Shown piece after piece: positions 26,775 to 35,923 of a stretch of 64,000 nucleotides of DNA. Origin of the DNA: Paenibacillus sp. 32352 (GTDB lineage Bacteria; Bacillota; Bacilli; Paenibacillales; NBRC-103111). The notes beneath the pieces are model-generated. The model did no database searches, was not told the DNA's origin, and saw only the letters and a list, made by a program, of their open reading frames with translations. A program made the position numbers and the translations under genes. The stretch is from the NCBI RefSeq assembly GCF_002042965.1, contig NZ_MZNT01000005.1:372001-436000 (forward strand), written 5' to 3'. Positions within the stretch are counted from its first letter, which is position 1; each line of letters begins with the position of its first letter.

Positions 26775-27701
26775 TTGGCATACAAGGTCAGTTTTCCCAA
26801 CGTTTCCAGCACATTGCAGCTAGTAGGCTTCCATTTTCGAGTGGCGGAACCCGGCTGGAGCTATCGTGATCATTATCATAAAATGTTTGAGATCTTGTAC
26901 TGCTATGACGGCAGCGCCGTTCAATATGTCGAAGGGAACGCCATCCCGTTCGGCAGCGGCGACTGGCTCATCATTCCGCCCGGAATGCGGCATCATGTGG
27001 TGAATAACGGCCCGGATAACTATATCTATCTTTCCTTTCATTTTGACATAGATGATCTGGATCTTCGGCAATGGTTTCATGCTCAGCCTATCCAAAAATG
27101 GAATAACCGTCAAATTCCGCGGTCAGGGCTGGCCCGGCAGCTCGATAATATAGATGAATTGATTATGAATAACCTTCTGGCCGAGTCGTCGGATGCCGGC
27201 TGCTCGAAGGAATTGGAGAGCACCGTTCTCGTGAAAGAAAGGCTTCGCATGCAGGCCGTTATCCTGATGATCCTATGTGAAATTATTGAGCTGCAGCTTC
27301 TTGAATCCGGGCCGTCGCGGACGGCACAACAAGAAAACTCCATCTATGAAGTAGAAACCGCTCATCGGATCGAGAAATATATATCGGAGCATTTTCATTT
27401 ACCCGATATTTCTATTGCCAAGATTGCCAGACAGCTTTGCTTAAGCCGGGTGCAGTGTCACAAGCTGTTTACAAAAGTGTACAAGGTTTCTCCCAGGCAA
27501 TATATGACGAACAAAAAATTGCAGCAGGCGAAATATTTATTGATTCACACCGATTTGAAAATCCAGATGATCTCGGAGCAGCTCGGGTTTGCCTCACAAA
27601 GCCACTTCAGCCGGCAGTTCAAGCGCTGGACCGGCGTTTCTCCGCTGCACTATCGTCCCAAAATCGCCCGGGAGGCTGGTTCTTCAGAAGTGAAGAAGTG
27701 A
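26775..27701 (+). CDS. AraC-family transcriptional regulator
   Basis: 308 residues: N-terminal cupin (YRDHYHKMFEILYCYDG, IPPGMRHHV) and C-terminal double helix-turn-helix (ISIAKIARQLCLSRVQCHKLF, then ISEQLGFASQSHFSRQFK; each cited at 20 residues or fewer). Start is TTG 26775 with GGGAGG 8 nt upstream; an earlier in-frame TTG (26757) precedes that site. Divergent from the sugar-binding lipoprotein and CE12 gene, its likely targets. Confidence 0.9.
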   Translation: MAYKVSFPNVSSTLQLVGFHFRVAEPGWSYRDHYHKMFEILYCYDGSAVQYVEGNAIPFGSGDWLIIPPGMRHHVVNNGPDNYIYLSFHFDIDDLDLRQWFHAQPIQKWNNRQIPRSGLARQLDNIDELIMNNLLAESSDAGCSKELESTVLVKERLRMQAVILMILCEIIELQLLESGPSRTAQQENSIYEVETAHRIEKYISEHFHLPDISIAKIARQLCLSRVQCHKLFTKVYKVSPRQYMTNKKLQQAKYLLIHTDLKIQMISEQLGFASQSHFSRQFKRWTGVSPLHYRPKIAREAGSSEVKK

Positions 27702-27717
27702 GCTACGATAAAAAAAT

Positions 27718-27743
27718 ACCGTCCGGGCCTTGGCCTGGACGGT
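27718..27743. terminator. bidirectional terminator between convergent AraC and SDR genes
   Basis: 12-bp stem ACCGTCCGGGCC / GGCCTGGACGGT (one G-U), 2-nt centre, preceded by an A tract and followed by TTTGCT. Confidence 0.75.
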
Positions 27744-27774
27744 TTGCTATAGCTGCGACATCCGTTGCTCGAGT

Positions 27775-28545
27775 CTAAAATCCTATGAGGGCGCCTCCGT
27801 CCACTGGCAGCACGGCGCCATTGACGAATGAGGCTGCCGGCGAGGCCAAATAGACGGCGGCCCAGCCAATATCATGAGGCTCGCCGAATGTTTTCATAGG
27901 CGTGCGGCCGAGTATTCTTTGCGTTCGCGGCTCGTCTCCGTCTAAAGCCTTGCGAAGCATCGCCGATTCGATCCAGCCGGGGGCGATGCCGTTCACCCGG
28001 ATGCCGTATGCGGACGTCTCGGAGGCCAGTGTCCGCACCATACCGAGATAAGCGGATTTGGCACTCGCATAGGCTATCACATGGGGTTGTCCTATGAACG
28101 AGGTCATGGAGGCCTGGAAGATAATATTTCCTTTGTTTCTCTGCCTCATGCGGGGAACTAAGGCGCGACAGAGAGAGAAGGCTCCGAGCAGGTGGACGTC
28201 CATCACAGCCTGAAAGTCCTCGTCCGTCGTCTCCTCGATCGGCTTCTTGCAATGGTTGCCTGCATTGTTGACCAGGATCGAAACAGGCCCGATAGTCTCC
28301 TCAACTTCTTGTATGAACAGTTCGGTCCGCTTCGTATCCGCTACATCGAACGAGCGGTAATACACCCCTTCGCCCATGGCTTCAGCGAGCTTTGTCCGTT
28401 CCTCCCCGCAGCCTGAGCCGACCATGATGACCTCCGCCCCGGCGGCTTGAAAGCATTGGCTCATGGCCAGGCCGAGTCCGGTTGCTCCCCCGGTAATAAG
28501 CGCGCGTTCGCCCGCAAGACTAAATATTTCATTCACGGTTTTCAT
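27775..28545 (-). CDS. SDR-family NAD(P)-dependent oxidoreductase
   Basis: 256 residues from MKTV. Cofactor motif TGGATGLG (residues ~17-24), NNAG, catalytic Ser (QASMTSF), Tyr and Lys (YASAKSAY), and C-terminal VNGAVLPVDGG. Resembles gluconate 5-dehydrogenase / 2-keto-3-deoxygluconate dehydrogenase enzymes. ATG 28545 lies 4 nt beyond the stop of the UxaA large subunit gene, whose end carries its ribosome site (GAGGG): translational coupling. Works in the same sugar-acid pathway. Confidence 0.88.
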   Translation of the reverse strand: MKTVNEIFSLAGERALITGGATGLGLAMSQCFQAAGAEVIMVGSGCGEERTKLAEAMGEGVYYRSFDVADTKRTELFIQEVEETIGPVSILVNNAGNHCKKPIEETTDEDFQAVMDVHLLGAFSLCRALVPRMRQRNKGNIIFQASMTSFIGQPHVIAYASAKSAYLGMVRTLASETSAYGIRVNGIAPGWIESAMLRKALDGDEPRTQRILGRTPMKTFGEPHDIGWAAVYLASPAASFVNGAVLPVDGGALIGF

Positions 28546-28549
28546 ATCG

Positions 28550-29767
28550 TTATCCCTCACAATTCGTCCCTGTGCCTTGATATTTGTACGGGATGTAATA
28601 TTCCTTATGATGAAGCTTCTCCGCTTGGGTCAATCGCCCTGCGCAGGTCTGAACGACAAGCTCGAGCAGCTCTGAAGCAAGCGTGTCCATCGTCTTCTCG
28701 CCGGTTAATGCCGCACCGGAGCAGAAATCCAGATCATCGGACATTTTGCGGTAGGTCTTCTCATTGCCCGTAATTTTAAGTACCGGAGCGACGGCGCTGC
28801 CGACGACGGTGCCTCTGCCTGTGACGAGAAAGACGAGGTGGGAGCCGCTGCAGATGAGGTCCATCAGCCCTTCATTATCATTCGGATTCGTGTAGCCGAA
28901 GCCCATGAAATGCGGGTCCGGCGTACTATCCAGCAGCCATAGTCCGGGATGCGGCGGAGTTTGCGATACGCGGAGCACGCCTTCGATCGGCTTGGAGCCG
29001 CTTTTGACGAAGGCGCCCATGCTTTTCTCTTCAATGGTCGTCAGCCCTCCGGCAAAATTGCCCGGCGACACCGAATACTGCCGAACGCTTTTGCAGTAAT
29101 CGAGCATCTTGTCGTAAGTCGCCTCCAGTGCGCTTCTAACCTCCTCGTTCGCTGCCCGGGCGAGCAAAATAGACTTCAATCCAATCGCTTCAACGATTTC
29201 CTCGAAGATGGCAGTCCCTCCTGAAGTGACGAGCAGGTCGAACAAGCGGCCTACAACCACATTGCCTGCAAGACCGGACGTATAGTCCGAGCCGCCGCAT
29301 TCTGCGCCAATGACCAGATCGCTCAGGTTCATCTCGACGATTACCGTTTCCCGCTCCAGCTGCGTATGCAGCTGTTTAACCGCGTTCTTGCCGTCCTCGA
29401 TCGTCTTCATCGTGCCGCCGTGCTCCTGGATCAGCATCCATGCAGCCGGCTTGCCTTCCTTCAGCGCGATCTCGGCCAAGCTCTTAGCCTGCAAATATTC
29501 GCAGCCAAGTCCGACGGTCAACACTGCGCCTACGTTCGGATGCCGAATCAGCGCAATCATCATCCTTAGCGCGTACTCGTTGTCCGTACAGCCGGCGAAG
29601 CCTACGACATCGACGTCGATGTCGGAATGTTTGAAGTGGCTGCCGATCTCCTTGGCGACGAAGGAAGAGCATTCCACCGTGTACATCACCAGCACTTTAT
29701 TTCGAATCCCTTTGGAGCCGTTTTTGCGAAGATAGCCCTTCCAGGAAGGAAACGAATCTTCTGCCAC
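28550..29767 (-). CDS. UxaA-family sugar-acid dehydratase, large (C-terminal) subunit
   Basis: 405 residues of the altronate/galactarate hydro-lyase C-terminal domain, encoded apart from the N-terminal SAF domain. Signs: [35 protein letters not shown] and FCSGAALTG, with conserved Cys residues for a metal/Fe-S site. Start GTG 29767 is favoured by GAGGTGG just upstream; ATG 29791 lacks a site. Dehydrates a sugar acid (altronate, galactarate or a relative). Second subunit follows upstream at 29815-30156. Confidence 0.85.
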   Translation of the reverse strand: MAEDSFPSWKGYLRKNGSKGIRNKVLVMYTVECSSFVAKEIGSHFKHSDIDVDVVGFAGCTDNEYALRMMIALIRHPNVGAVLTVGLGCEYLQAKSLAEIALKEGKPAAWMLIQEHGGTMKTIEDGKNAVKQLHTQLERETVIVEMNLSDLVIGAECGGSDYTSGLAGNVVVGRLFDLLVTSGGTAIFEEIVEAIGLKSILLARAANEEVRSALEATYDKMLDYCKSVRQYSVSPGNFAGGLTTIEEKSMGAFVKSGSKPIEGVLRVSQTPPHPGLWLLDSTPDPHFMGFGYTNPNDNEGLMDLICSGSHLVFLVTGRGTVVGSAVAPVLKITGNEKTYRKMSDDLDFCSGAALTGEKTMDTLASELLELVVQTCAGRLTQAEKLHHKEYYIPYKYQGTGTNCEG

Positions 29768-29814
29768 CGTGACCACCTCATTCCATAACATTTAACACAC
29801 GGGATAAGAATTGC

Positions 29815-30156
29815 CTAGCGATACTCCATATCCGTAGGTGCTCCTGACTCGATATCAAGAGTAGAGGAGCGCGTATCGTGGAAGCTTTTGCAATTATGCA
29901 GATGCACCCATTCTCCGGCCTGAATATCGCGAGTGGCGAGCCCAATGGCAACCCCATATTTTATGACCGCTTCGCCTTCGCCAATATGGCGCTGCGCCAG
30001 CTTATGTCCTTGCTTGACCGGCTCCCCGGCGAATCCGATGGCGGTTCCCCCGGGTCCGTAAACGGCTATCTCCCCCGGCTCCAGATCGGATAAAGCGACG
30101 CTTACGTTATCGTCCGGATGGATATGAAAGCTGGCTTGACGGAACTTGTCGCTCAT
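29815..30156 (-). CDS. UxaA-family dehydratase small subunit (SAF domain)
   Basis: 113 residues, one SAF domain: FHIHPDDNVSVAL, KLAQRHIGEGEAVIKYGVAIG and the end DIQAGEWVHLHN, as in the N-terminus of altronate dehydratase. Forms the active enzyme with the adjacent large subunit. 23 nt after the RraA-like gene. Confidence 0.85.
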   Translation of the reverse strand: MSDKFRQASFHIHPDDNVSVALSDLEPGEIAVYGPGGTAIGFAGEPVKQGHKLAQRHIGEGEAVIKYGVAIGLATRDIQAGEWVHLHNCKSFHDTRSSTLDIESGAPTDMEYR

Positions 30157-30179
30157 CCTGCTATCCCTCGCTTCCCGGA

Positions 30180-30845
30180 TTATAAAATCCCGTATTTGGC
30201 AAATGCTGCTGTACTAGACAATCCCGCTTCGATTTCCTTGCGCACCAGCTTCTCTCCTCTCGCCTTCTCAAGAGACCGTTCGATTACCTCGGCCTCCAGC
30301 TCCGCCGGAATGACGACGACGCCATCGAGATCGGCAAAGATCAGATCACCGGGCTGGATCCAGACCCCGCTGATTTCGATAGGGCAGCGGTAATCGACAA
30401 CCTTGGTGCGTACCGAGGAATCCTGAGCGAATCGTCCCCGCGAGAATACGGGCCAGTTCTGTTCCAGCACCTTCGGCGTGTCCCGGTGATAGCCGTTCAC
30501 GATGGCTCCCGCCGCACCGCGGGTCTTGGCCGTCGCGGTCAGTATCTCTCCCCAATACGCGCAGCGCATGTCCCCGCCGCTTGCAATGTACACATCTCCC
30601 GGCTCCAGCTGATCCAGCGCTTCGGTCAATAACCCGAAGGGCTTCTCCTGCCTGCCGTACACGTCAATCATGACGGCCGGCATGGCGCGTCCCGCCAACA
30701 CCATATGCTCTTTCATCGGCTGAATCGCCGGAGCAAGAATTTGATGATATTTGCCTAAATCATCCAAAATATCTCCGATAACCGGTGTATACAGCTCCCG
30801 TTTCATCAATTTGAATAATTCCAGGTCGTTCTTCGCTATGCTCAT
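30180..30845 (-). CDS. RraA-like (HMG aldolase/dimethylmenaquinone methyltransferase fold) protein
   Basis: 221 residues. Signature [29 protein letters not shown] and [14 protein letters not shown], with Asp residues that bind Mg2+ in the aldolase branch (4-hydroxy-4-methyl-2-oxoglutarate aldolase). In sugar-acid operons such proteins may act as aldolase or decarboxylase. ATG 30845 has GGAGG 9 nt upstream; a TTG 6 nt earlier is less likely. First gene of the RraA-UxaA(N)-UxaA(C)-SDR operon. Confidence 0.85.
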   Translation of the reverse strand: MSIAKNDLELFKLMKRELYTPVIGDILDDLGKYHQILAPAIQPMKEHMVLAGRAMPAVMIDVYGRQEKPFGLLTEALDQLEPGDVYIASGGDMRCAYWGEILTATAKTRGAAGAIVNGYHRDTPKVLEQNWPVFSRGRFAQDSSVRTKVVDYRCPIEISGVWIQPGDLIFADLDGVVVIPAELEAEVIERSLEKARGEKLVRKEIEAGLSSTAAFAKYGIL

Positions 30846-30962
30846 TTGCAAGATCCTCCGCAGAGATTCATAGTGGTGCTTTTATTTTTATTATATGGGT
30901 GGTACGATGGGATTACATCGCCAATAATTAACTGAAAATATATAAAAATTGAGGTCTTTTTT

Positions 30963-31844
30963 ATGAGCTCCACGAACAATATTATCAATGACATTATCAG
31001 CCCGAGCTCTGTCCATCTCCTTCATCTGCCGGATCCTCAGAGCCAGCGGCTTCCTTTTCGCATCGTCGCTTGCGGGCATTATCATTGCCTGCCGGGGTAC
31101 AGGGTCCAAAGGCAGGGGCTCAACTACCGGATTCTGATTTTAACGCTGGCAGGCCGAGGTACAGTGACGTTCCGCGGACAAAAGTTCCAGGTGACGGAAG
31201 GTCATGCTTTTTTGCTCGATTGCAATGAGCCTCATATTTATGAATGTGTCGGGGATAGCTGGGAGATCAAATGGGTCCGGTTTGAGGAATCGGCAGGAAT
31301 TCACTACGAAGCGCTCATCAATGAGGGCAAGTTTCAGACGATTGCATTACAAAAGCCCGGTTCCGTTGAGGCCCATATGGATACGGTGCTGAAGCAGGTC
31401 AACCGCAATGCGCCTACGGCTGACCTTAAGATGGCCGAAGCGCTGTGCGGAGCGCTGACCGCTCTGAGCGAGGAGAAATATACTCACGATACCCTGAAGC
31501 TGTCCAGCACTTCGGCCAAAGCGATCGCCGAAACGATAACGTATATGGACCTTCATTATAACGAGGATGTATCGGTTCATGACATGGCCGCAAGGAATCA
31601 TTTGACCACCTACGCCTTCATCCGGACCTTCAAGCGCCAGACGGGACTCACTCCGTATGAATATTTGCTGAAATTGAGGATTGCTAAGGCACGCATGCTG
31701 CTTGTGCAGACGGATGACCCTGTTCATGAAATATCCGAGCAGGTCGGGTTTAATAACGTCAACAATTTTATTCGCAAATTCAAGCTGCTCACGAAAACGA
31801 CGCCGCTGAAATACCGGCAGCAAAATGCGGATTTATTTTATTGA
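30963..31844 (+). CDS. AraC-family transcriptional regulator
   Basis: 293 residues: N-terminal cupin (GRGTVTFRGQKFQVTEGHAF) and C-terminal AraC domain (VSVHDMAARNHLTTYAFIRT, ISEQVGFNNVNNFIRKFK). ATG 30963 follows GAGG by 8 nt. Divergent from the RraA/UxaA/SDR operon and probably its activator; the minus-strand TATAAT near 30893-30898 lacks a good -35, fitting activator dependence. Confidence 0.88.
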   Translation: MSSTNNIINDIISPSSVHLLHLPDPQSQRLPFRIVACGHYHCLPGYRVQRQGLNYRILILTLAGRGTVTFRGQKFQVTEGHAFLLDCNEPHIYECVGDSWEIKWVRFEESAGIHYEALINEGKFQTIALQKPGSVEAHMDTVLKQVNRNAPTADLKMAEALCGALTALSEEKYTHDTLKLSSTSAKAIAETITYMDLHYNEDVSVHDMAARNHLTTYAFIRTFKRQTGLTPYEYLLKLRIAKARMLLVQTDDPVHEISEQVGFNNVNNFIRKFKLLTKTTPLKYRQQNADLFY

Positions 31845-31867
31845 ACTGCATAGTCAGGAAGTAAAAC

Positions 31868-31894
31868 GGGCTTCGCCGTGTTATGGCGAAGCCC
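31868..31894. terminator. bidirectional terminator between convergent genes
   Basis: Perfect 10-bp stem GGGCTTCGCC / GGCGAAGCCC with a 7-nt loop, flanked by AAAA and ATTT. Confidence 0.65.
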
Positions 31895-32050
31895 ATTTAG
31901 GTTGACGCGGTATTACAGCTCGAGTACGGCCTAAGATGCAGCAGGAATGATATGCTGCCGTCTTTTTACCGGAGAGGATATGTCCTTTCATCGTCAAGCC
32001 AGTAAATATATAAAAATTGATGAAGGATACCTTATAAAGGGGTTCTTCTG

Positions 32051-33127
32051 CTATGATACCGCTTCGTTATGATGTCCTCTATGAAGCGGCTTCCTGCCAT
32101 AGGTCATAAACCGCCATACTTTCTCTAACGGTCCCATCGGAAAAAATTGAAACCAAACCACGCTATACAAGATTTGAATCGTAAACGTTAGTACCGAAAT
32201 GATAACAATATGAACGGGAGATACCGTCTCTAGATTCATGAGAGAGATGATCGCTAATCCTATAAAGCTTTGAGCCCAATAATTCGTCAATGCCATTTGA
32301 CCCACACGGGCAATAGGCCGAAAATATTTCGCGATCCTATCATGCTGTAACAGCTGAAATAAGCTCGCTAAGTAAAAGTACGCTGCCGGTATGGCGCCTA
32401 AAGCTATGATATTGTCCATATGCGGATCATGCCCTTGTGACGCGTACCATGTCCAGATGGAGATTCCGATAAAGCATGGCAGTGAGACCAGCCGGACGGT
32501 TCGCATTTGCTTTGAGAAATCATTCGGACGGCTGATCCACCCTGCTTTTGCTGCCAGAAAGCCTGATAGAAACATTATGAAAATGGCTGCGGCATCATTC
32601 CCGGCAAATGCAGTCACTTGCGAGAATCCCCTTATTTCGGGCGAAAAAATGTCTAGCAAGAGGGAAATGATATGAATAAAGATTAACGCACCAAGCGATT
32701 TGGCTGTAGTTGAAGCTTTGACCCGATAAAACGGGATCAGAAGAAAGCCGATAACGGCATAAACAGCAAGGATAGAGCCCCAAAAAAACAAAAAGTGGAT
32801 GATGCCAAGAAGAAATAGTGCCAGCAGACGTCTGGCAAAACGCAAACGAGGCTTATCCCCGCGGCTTTCGGCACGGGAAGCGAAAATATAAAAGCCTGCG
32901 CCGAATAAAAAAGAAAACATGGAAAAAAACTTTTTTTCTACAAAAATATCAATCAGGGAACTAATTATACCATTAAGACCGGTATAATCAGGCATTGGGG
33001 TCCCTTCAACTATAACATTATATGCCCCGGCGTTGATAAACAAAATGCCAAACAAAGCCAGACCTCGGATCATATCTAAGGCGGCGATTCTTTCTTGTTC
33101 AGTGACGGATGGATTCACAGTGTTCAC
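32051..33127 (-). CDS. DUF418-family membrane protein (YeiB-like)
   Basis: 358 residues with about 8-9 membrane segments. N-terminal DUF1624/acyltransferase-like block RIAALDMIRGLALFGILFIN and FFSMFSFLFGAGF; C-terminal DUF418 motif ARVGQMALTNYWAQS. Family function is not settled. GTG start 33127 has GGGAG 9 nt upstream. Monocistronic. Confidence 0.85.
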   Translation of the reverse strand: MNTVNPSVTEQERIAALDMIRGLALFGILFINAGAYNVIVEGTPMPDYTGLNGIISSLIDIFVEKKFFSMFSFLFGAGFYIFASRAESRGDKPRLRFARRLLALFLLGIIHFLFFWGSILAVYAVIGFLLIPFYRVKASTTAKSLGALIFIHIISLLLDIFSPEIRGFSQVTAFAGNDAAAIFIMFLSGFLAAKAGWISRPNDFSKQMRTVRLVSLPCFIGISIWTWYASQGHDPHMDNIIALGAIPAAYFYLASLFQLLQHDRIAKYFRPIARVGQMALTNYWAQSFIGLAIISLMNLETVSPVHIVIISVLTFTIQILYSVVWFQFFPMGPLEKVWRFMTYGRKPLHRGHHNEAVS

Positions 33128-33245
33128 AGGTAACTACTCCCTTATTTCAATCTCCTGAGTAGTATATCCGCCCAACCTTTCACCATGTTAATCTAATGCT
33201 TACATGAACCTTAAAAGTTTTTCCGCTGTCTCGAAAGATCCCATG

Positions 33246-35642
33246 CTATTGATATACGAACCCCGAAGATGAAGCTTCAGCATTTGGCGAAGACATATAG
33301 AGCGGCAGCATGATTTCTACAACCGTCCCCTCACTGCTGCTTCCTATATTCATCGTACCCCCGTGGGCTTCTACGATTCGGTGGGAGATCATTAGTCCCA
33401 GTCCCGTACCCTTTTCCTTGGTCGTAAAAAACGGCTCGCCTACCTTTTGTATAATCTCGGACGAGATACCGTGACCTTCATCCTTGACCTGCACACGCAG
33501 TGCATTTGCATTGCCCAAGGCAACGTCTACGTACACATTACCGCCCTTAGGCATAGCCTCAATCGCATTTTTCAGCAGATTTACAAAAAGCTGCTTTAAC
33601 TGATTTTCCTCGCATAAGATGGGAGGAAGTTCCGACTCGAATCGGGTTATGATCTGCACTCCTGTAAGAATCGCCTGAGTCTCCAGAATAGATACAACGC
33701 TGGTGATAATGTGCGCAATATCTTTGAGACTGAAATGGCTTAGGTGTGGTTTGGCAAGCGACATAAACTCGGTAACGATAAAGTTAATCCGGTCCAATTC
33801 ACTTTCCATAATGTCAATATAAGGAATGTTTTTCTCCTGATACCTTGTCTTCAACAGCTGCGTGAAGCCCTTCAAGCAAGTCAGGGGATTTCTGATTTCA
33901 TGAGCGACGCCGGCTGCAAGCTGACCGATCACGGACAGCTTCTCGGATCTCCTCAACAGCTCCTCCGCGCCCTTTCTTTCGCTGATATCCCTTATGGAGC
34001 CTATCAGACGAACTCTCTGCTCCTCCAATTCCCGGATGATTTGCCCGTTGCACTCCACCCATAAGTAATTGCCGTCGGGCTGCTTTATCCGGTACTCCAA
34101 CCGAATCGGCTGTTCCATCTGAGCTTGGTCGAACAATGCGGCTTGTACAGCCGCTCTATCCTCCGGGTGAACGAGGGACAGTAAATCCGCATCGGTCACC
34201 GGCGGACGTTGAAAAAATTCATTTACGCGTTCGGACCATAAGAACCGCTTTTCCTCTACGGACCATTCGAAGATAGCGTCCATGGCTGCCTTGGAGACGG
34301 CCTCCAGCATATGGTTCGTTTTGCGAAGCTGAGCGAGAAGGTCTTCTTTTTCCCATGCGGTTGCCAGTCGGTGCATCGAATAGGTGATCGTATCGCTTTT
34401 GAAATAAGACCAGCTTTCATCAATCGGATGGAGCATAGCCATAACTCCCCAATCCCGTTCATTAGGAATTACCGGATGGATCGATATGATATTACCGGGA
34501 TCATCGAGCAATTCCTTAGGTATGCAATGAAGCGGAGGAAATTCCATTGGAGAGCACACAATTTCATCTGTCGGAACAGCTATATCGTCCTTCGTATAAT
34601 AGTGCTTGACATACATTCTTCCGCGCTCTGAGGGCTCATTGAACCACTGGCCGTAGCATCCCCATATACATTGTAAAGAGTGCATCCATGACAAGTTGTT
34701 CAGCTTCGTAGCATCCCGATAAGATAAGTAATGGATAGTCCGGTTGGCGGACATGCTTTGGTTCAATAGCTGATAGGAGTGAAACAGCTTTCCTTGATCT
34801 CCGGACCCGTTCGCATTCTCATGACTGCAGCCGCACGATCCTCTCGGGAGAAGGGTCATCTGCATACGGATATGCTCTGTCTGCATCAATCCCGTTGCCA
34901 TCCCCTCTTCCAGCAGATCCATAGAACGTTTCGCCGTATCCGCCAACGGCGGCTTGACGGTAGAAACGGCAGGCTCCGTATGCTCTGCCAAGGGATTATA
35001 GTCATAACCCATTACCGCAATATCCTCGGGAATTCGGTAGCCTTCCTTTTTGAGCCTATCGATTAGAGCTATAGCCGTTATATCATTATTGGAAACGACA
35101 GCCGTACAATCAAGCTCCCCATTCACAATCATATCGGCCACATGGTACCCTCCCGATTGAGCATCGTTTCCAATGACGACCAGCAAGTTGGGATCCAACG
35201 GAATTCCAAGCCGTTCGGAAGCGTTTACATAGCCGGAGTATCGTTTTTTTGTGGACAGGTTCATCATATTGCCGACAAAAGCGATCCGACGATGCCCATG
35301 CTGAAACAGATGCTCTATGGCAAGCTCCATCCCTTCCTCATTGGCAAAATGGATGCTGGGATAATGCACGGAATGGTGGTTAATTCCTACAATCGGCCGG
35401 TTCAGCCGTTTAAGCTCATTGACAATGTTTTCGTTCAAGCTGTAATCGAAAACAATCCATGCGGCCGCATGTACAGTAGCCAACGGGATGGAGTAATCAC
35501 TATTCGTTTTTGGAGTTTTCATTACGAGAAGTCTATACCCGCGCTCGATGACGATCCGATTTAGTTCGTATAAAAATCCTCCGTATAAGCTTCCATCCAA
35601 ATAAGGGGTAATCACCCCGATAAAACGGCTTAAGCTCATCAT
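33246..35642 (-). CDS. soluble hybrid sensor: LacI-type sugar-binding domain + PAS + histidine kinase
   Basis: 798 residues, no signal peptide and no membrane segment. Residues ~5-275 are a periplasmic-binding-like fold as in LacI repressors (FIGVITPYLDGSLYGGFLY, HLFQHGHRRIAFVG, MGYDYNPLAEHT) but without the DNA-binding head. A Cys-containing middle region (~276-470; SCGCSH) is followed by a PAS domain (~475-560), HisKA with His581 (GVAHEIRNP) and HATPase (Asn692 in NLLKNAIEA; GTGLGL near 745). It would link cytoplasmic sugar binding to phosphotransfer. No response regulator is adjacent. Kinase core resembles sporulation kinases. Confidence 0.88.
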   Translation of the reverse strand: MMSLSRFIGVITPYLDGSLYGGFLYELNRIVIERGYRLLVMKTPKTNSDYSIPLATVHAAAWIVFDYSLNENIVNELKRLNRPIVGINHHSVHYPSIHFANEEGMELAIEHLFQHGHRRIAFVGNMMNLSTKKRYSGYVNASERLGIPLDPNLLVVIGNDAQSGGYHVADMIVNGELDCTAVVSNNDITAIALIDRLKKEGYRIPEDIAVMGYDYNPLAEHTEPAVSTVKPPLADTAKRSMDLLEEGMATGLMQTEHIRMQMTLLPRGSCGCSHENANGSGDQGKLFHSYQLLNQSMSANRTIHYLSYRDATKLNNLSWMHSLQCIWGCYGQWFNEPSERGRMYVKHYYTKDDIAVPTDEIVCSPMEFPPLHCIPKELLDDPGNIISIHPVIPNERDWGVMAMLHPIDESWSYFKSDTITYSMHRLATAWEKEDLLAQLRKTNHMLEAVSKAAMDAIFEWSVEEKRFLWSERVNEFFQRPPVTDADLLSLVHPEDRAAVQAALFDQAQMEQPIRLEYRIKQPDGNYLWVECNGQIIRELEEQRVRLIGSIRDISERKGAEELLRRSEKLSVIGQLAAGVAHEIRNPLTCLKGFTQLLKTRYQEKNIPYIDIMESELDRINFIVTEFMSLAKPHLSHFSLKDIAHIITSVVSILETQAILTGVQIITRFESELPPILCEENQLKQLFVNLLKNAIEAMPKGGNVYVDVALGNANALRVQVKDEGHGISSEIIQKVGEPFFTTKEKGTGLGLMISHRIVEAHGGTMNIGSSSEGTVVEIMLPLYMSSPNAEASSSGFVYQ

Positions 35643-35850
35643 GCATTCTCCCTTATCAGATAAATTACGCTAATCTTTACATTATCGCATTGCAAGCCCT
35701 GTTCCTTGTGTAAATGCCTGATGTATCGGAGGAAGCGATTCCCAGTATATAACAATATATATGATGCAAGAGGCCCTCGTTGTCAAGACGATTTTGTGAA
35801 AAGGGGGCGGTAAAGGTCTATTTGTCACCAAATGAATTGGCAAAGCCGTA

Positions 35851-35903
35851 AAAAAATAATAAAGCTGCCTCATCCATCAACTGATGAACAATGAGACAGC
35901 TTT
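35851..35903 (-). terminator. Rho-independent terminator after the PL6-type lyase gene
   Basis: 13-bp stem AAAGCTGTCTCAT / ATGAGGCAGCTTT (one G-U) followed on minus by TTATTATTTTTT. Confidence 0.8.
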
Positions 35904-35923
35904 ACCTATTTACTTCATTCTTA

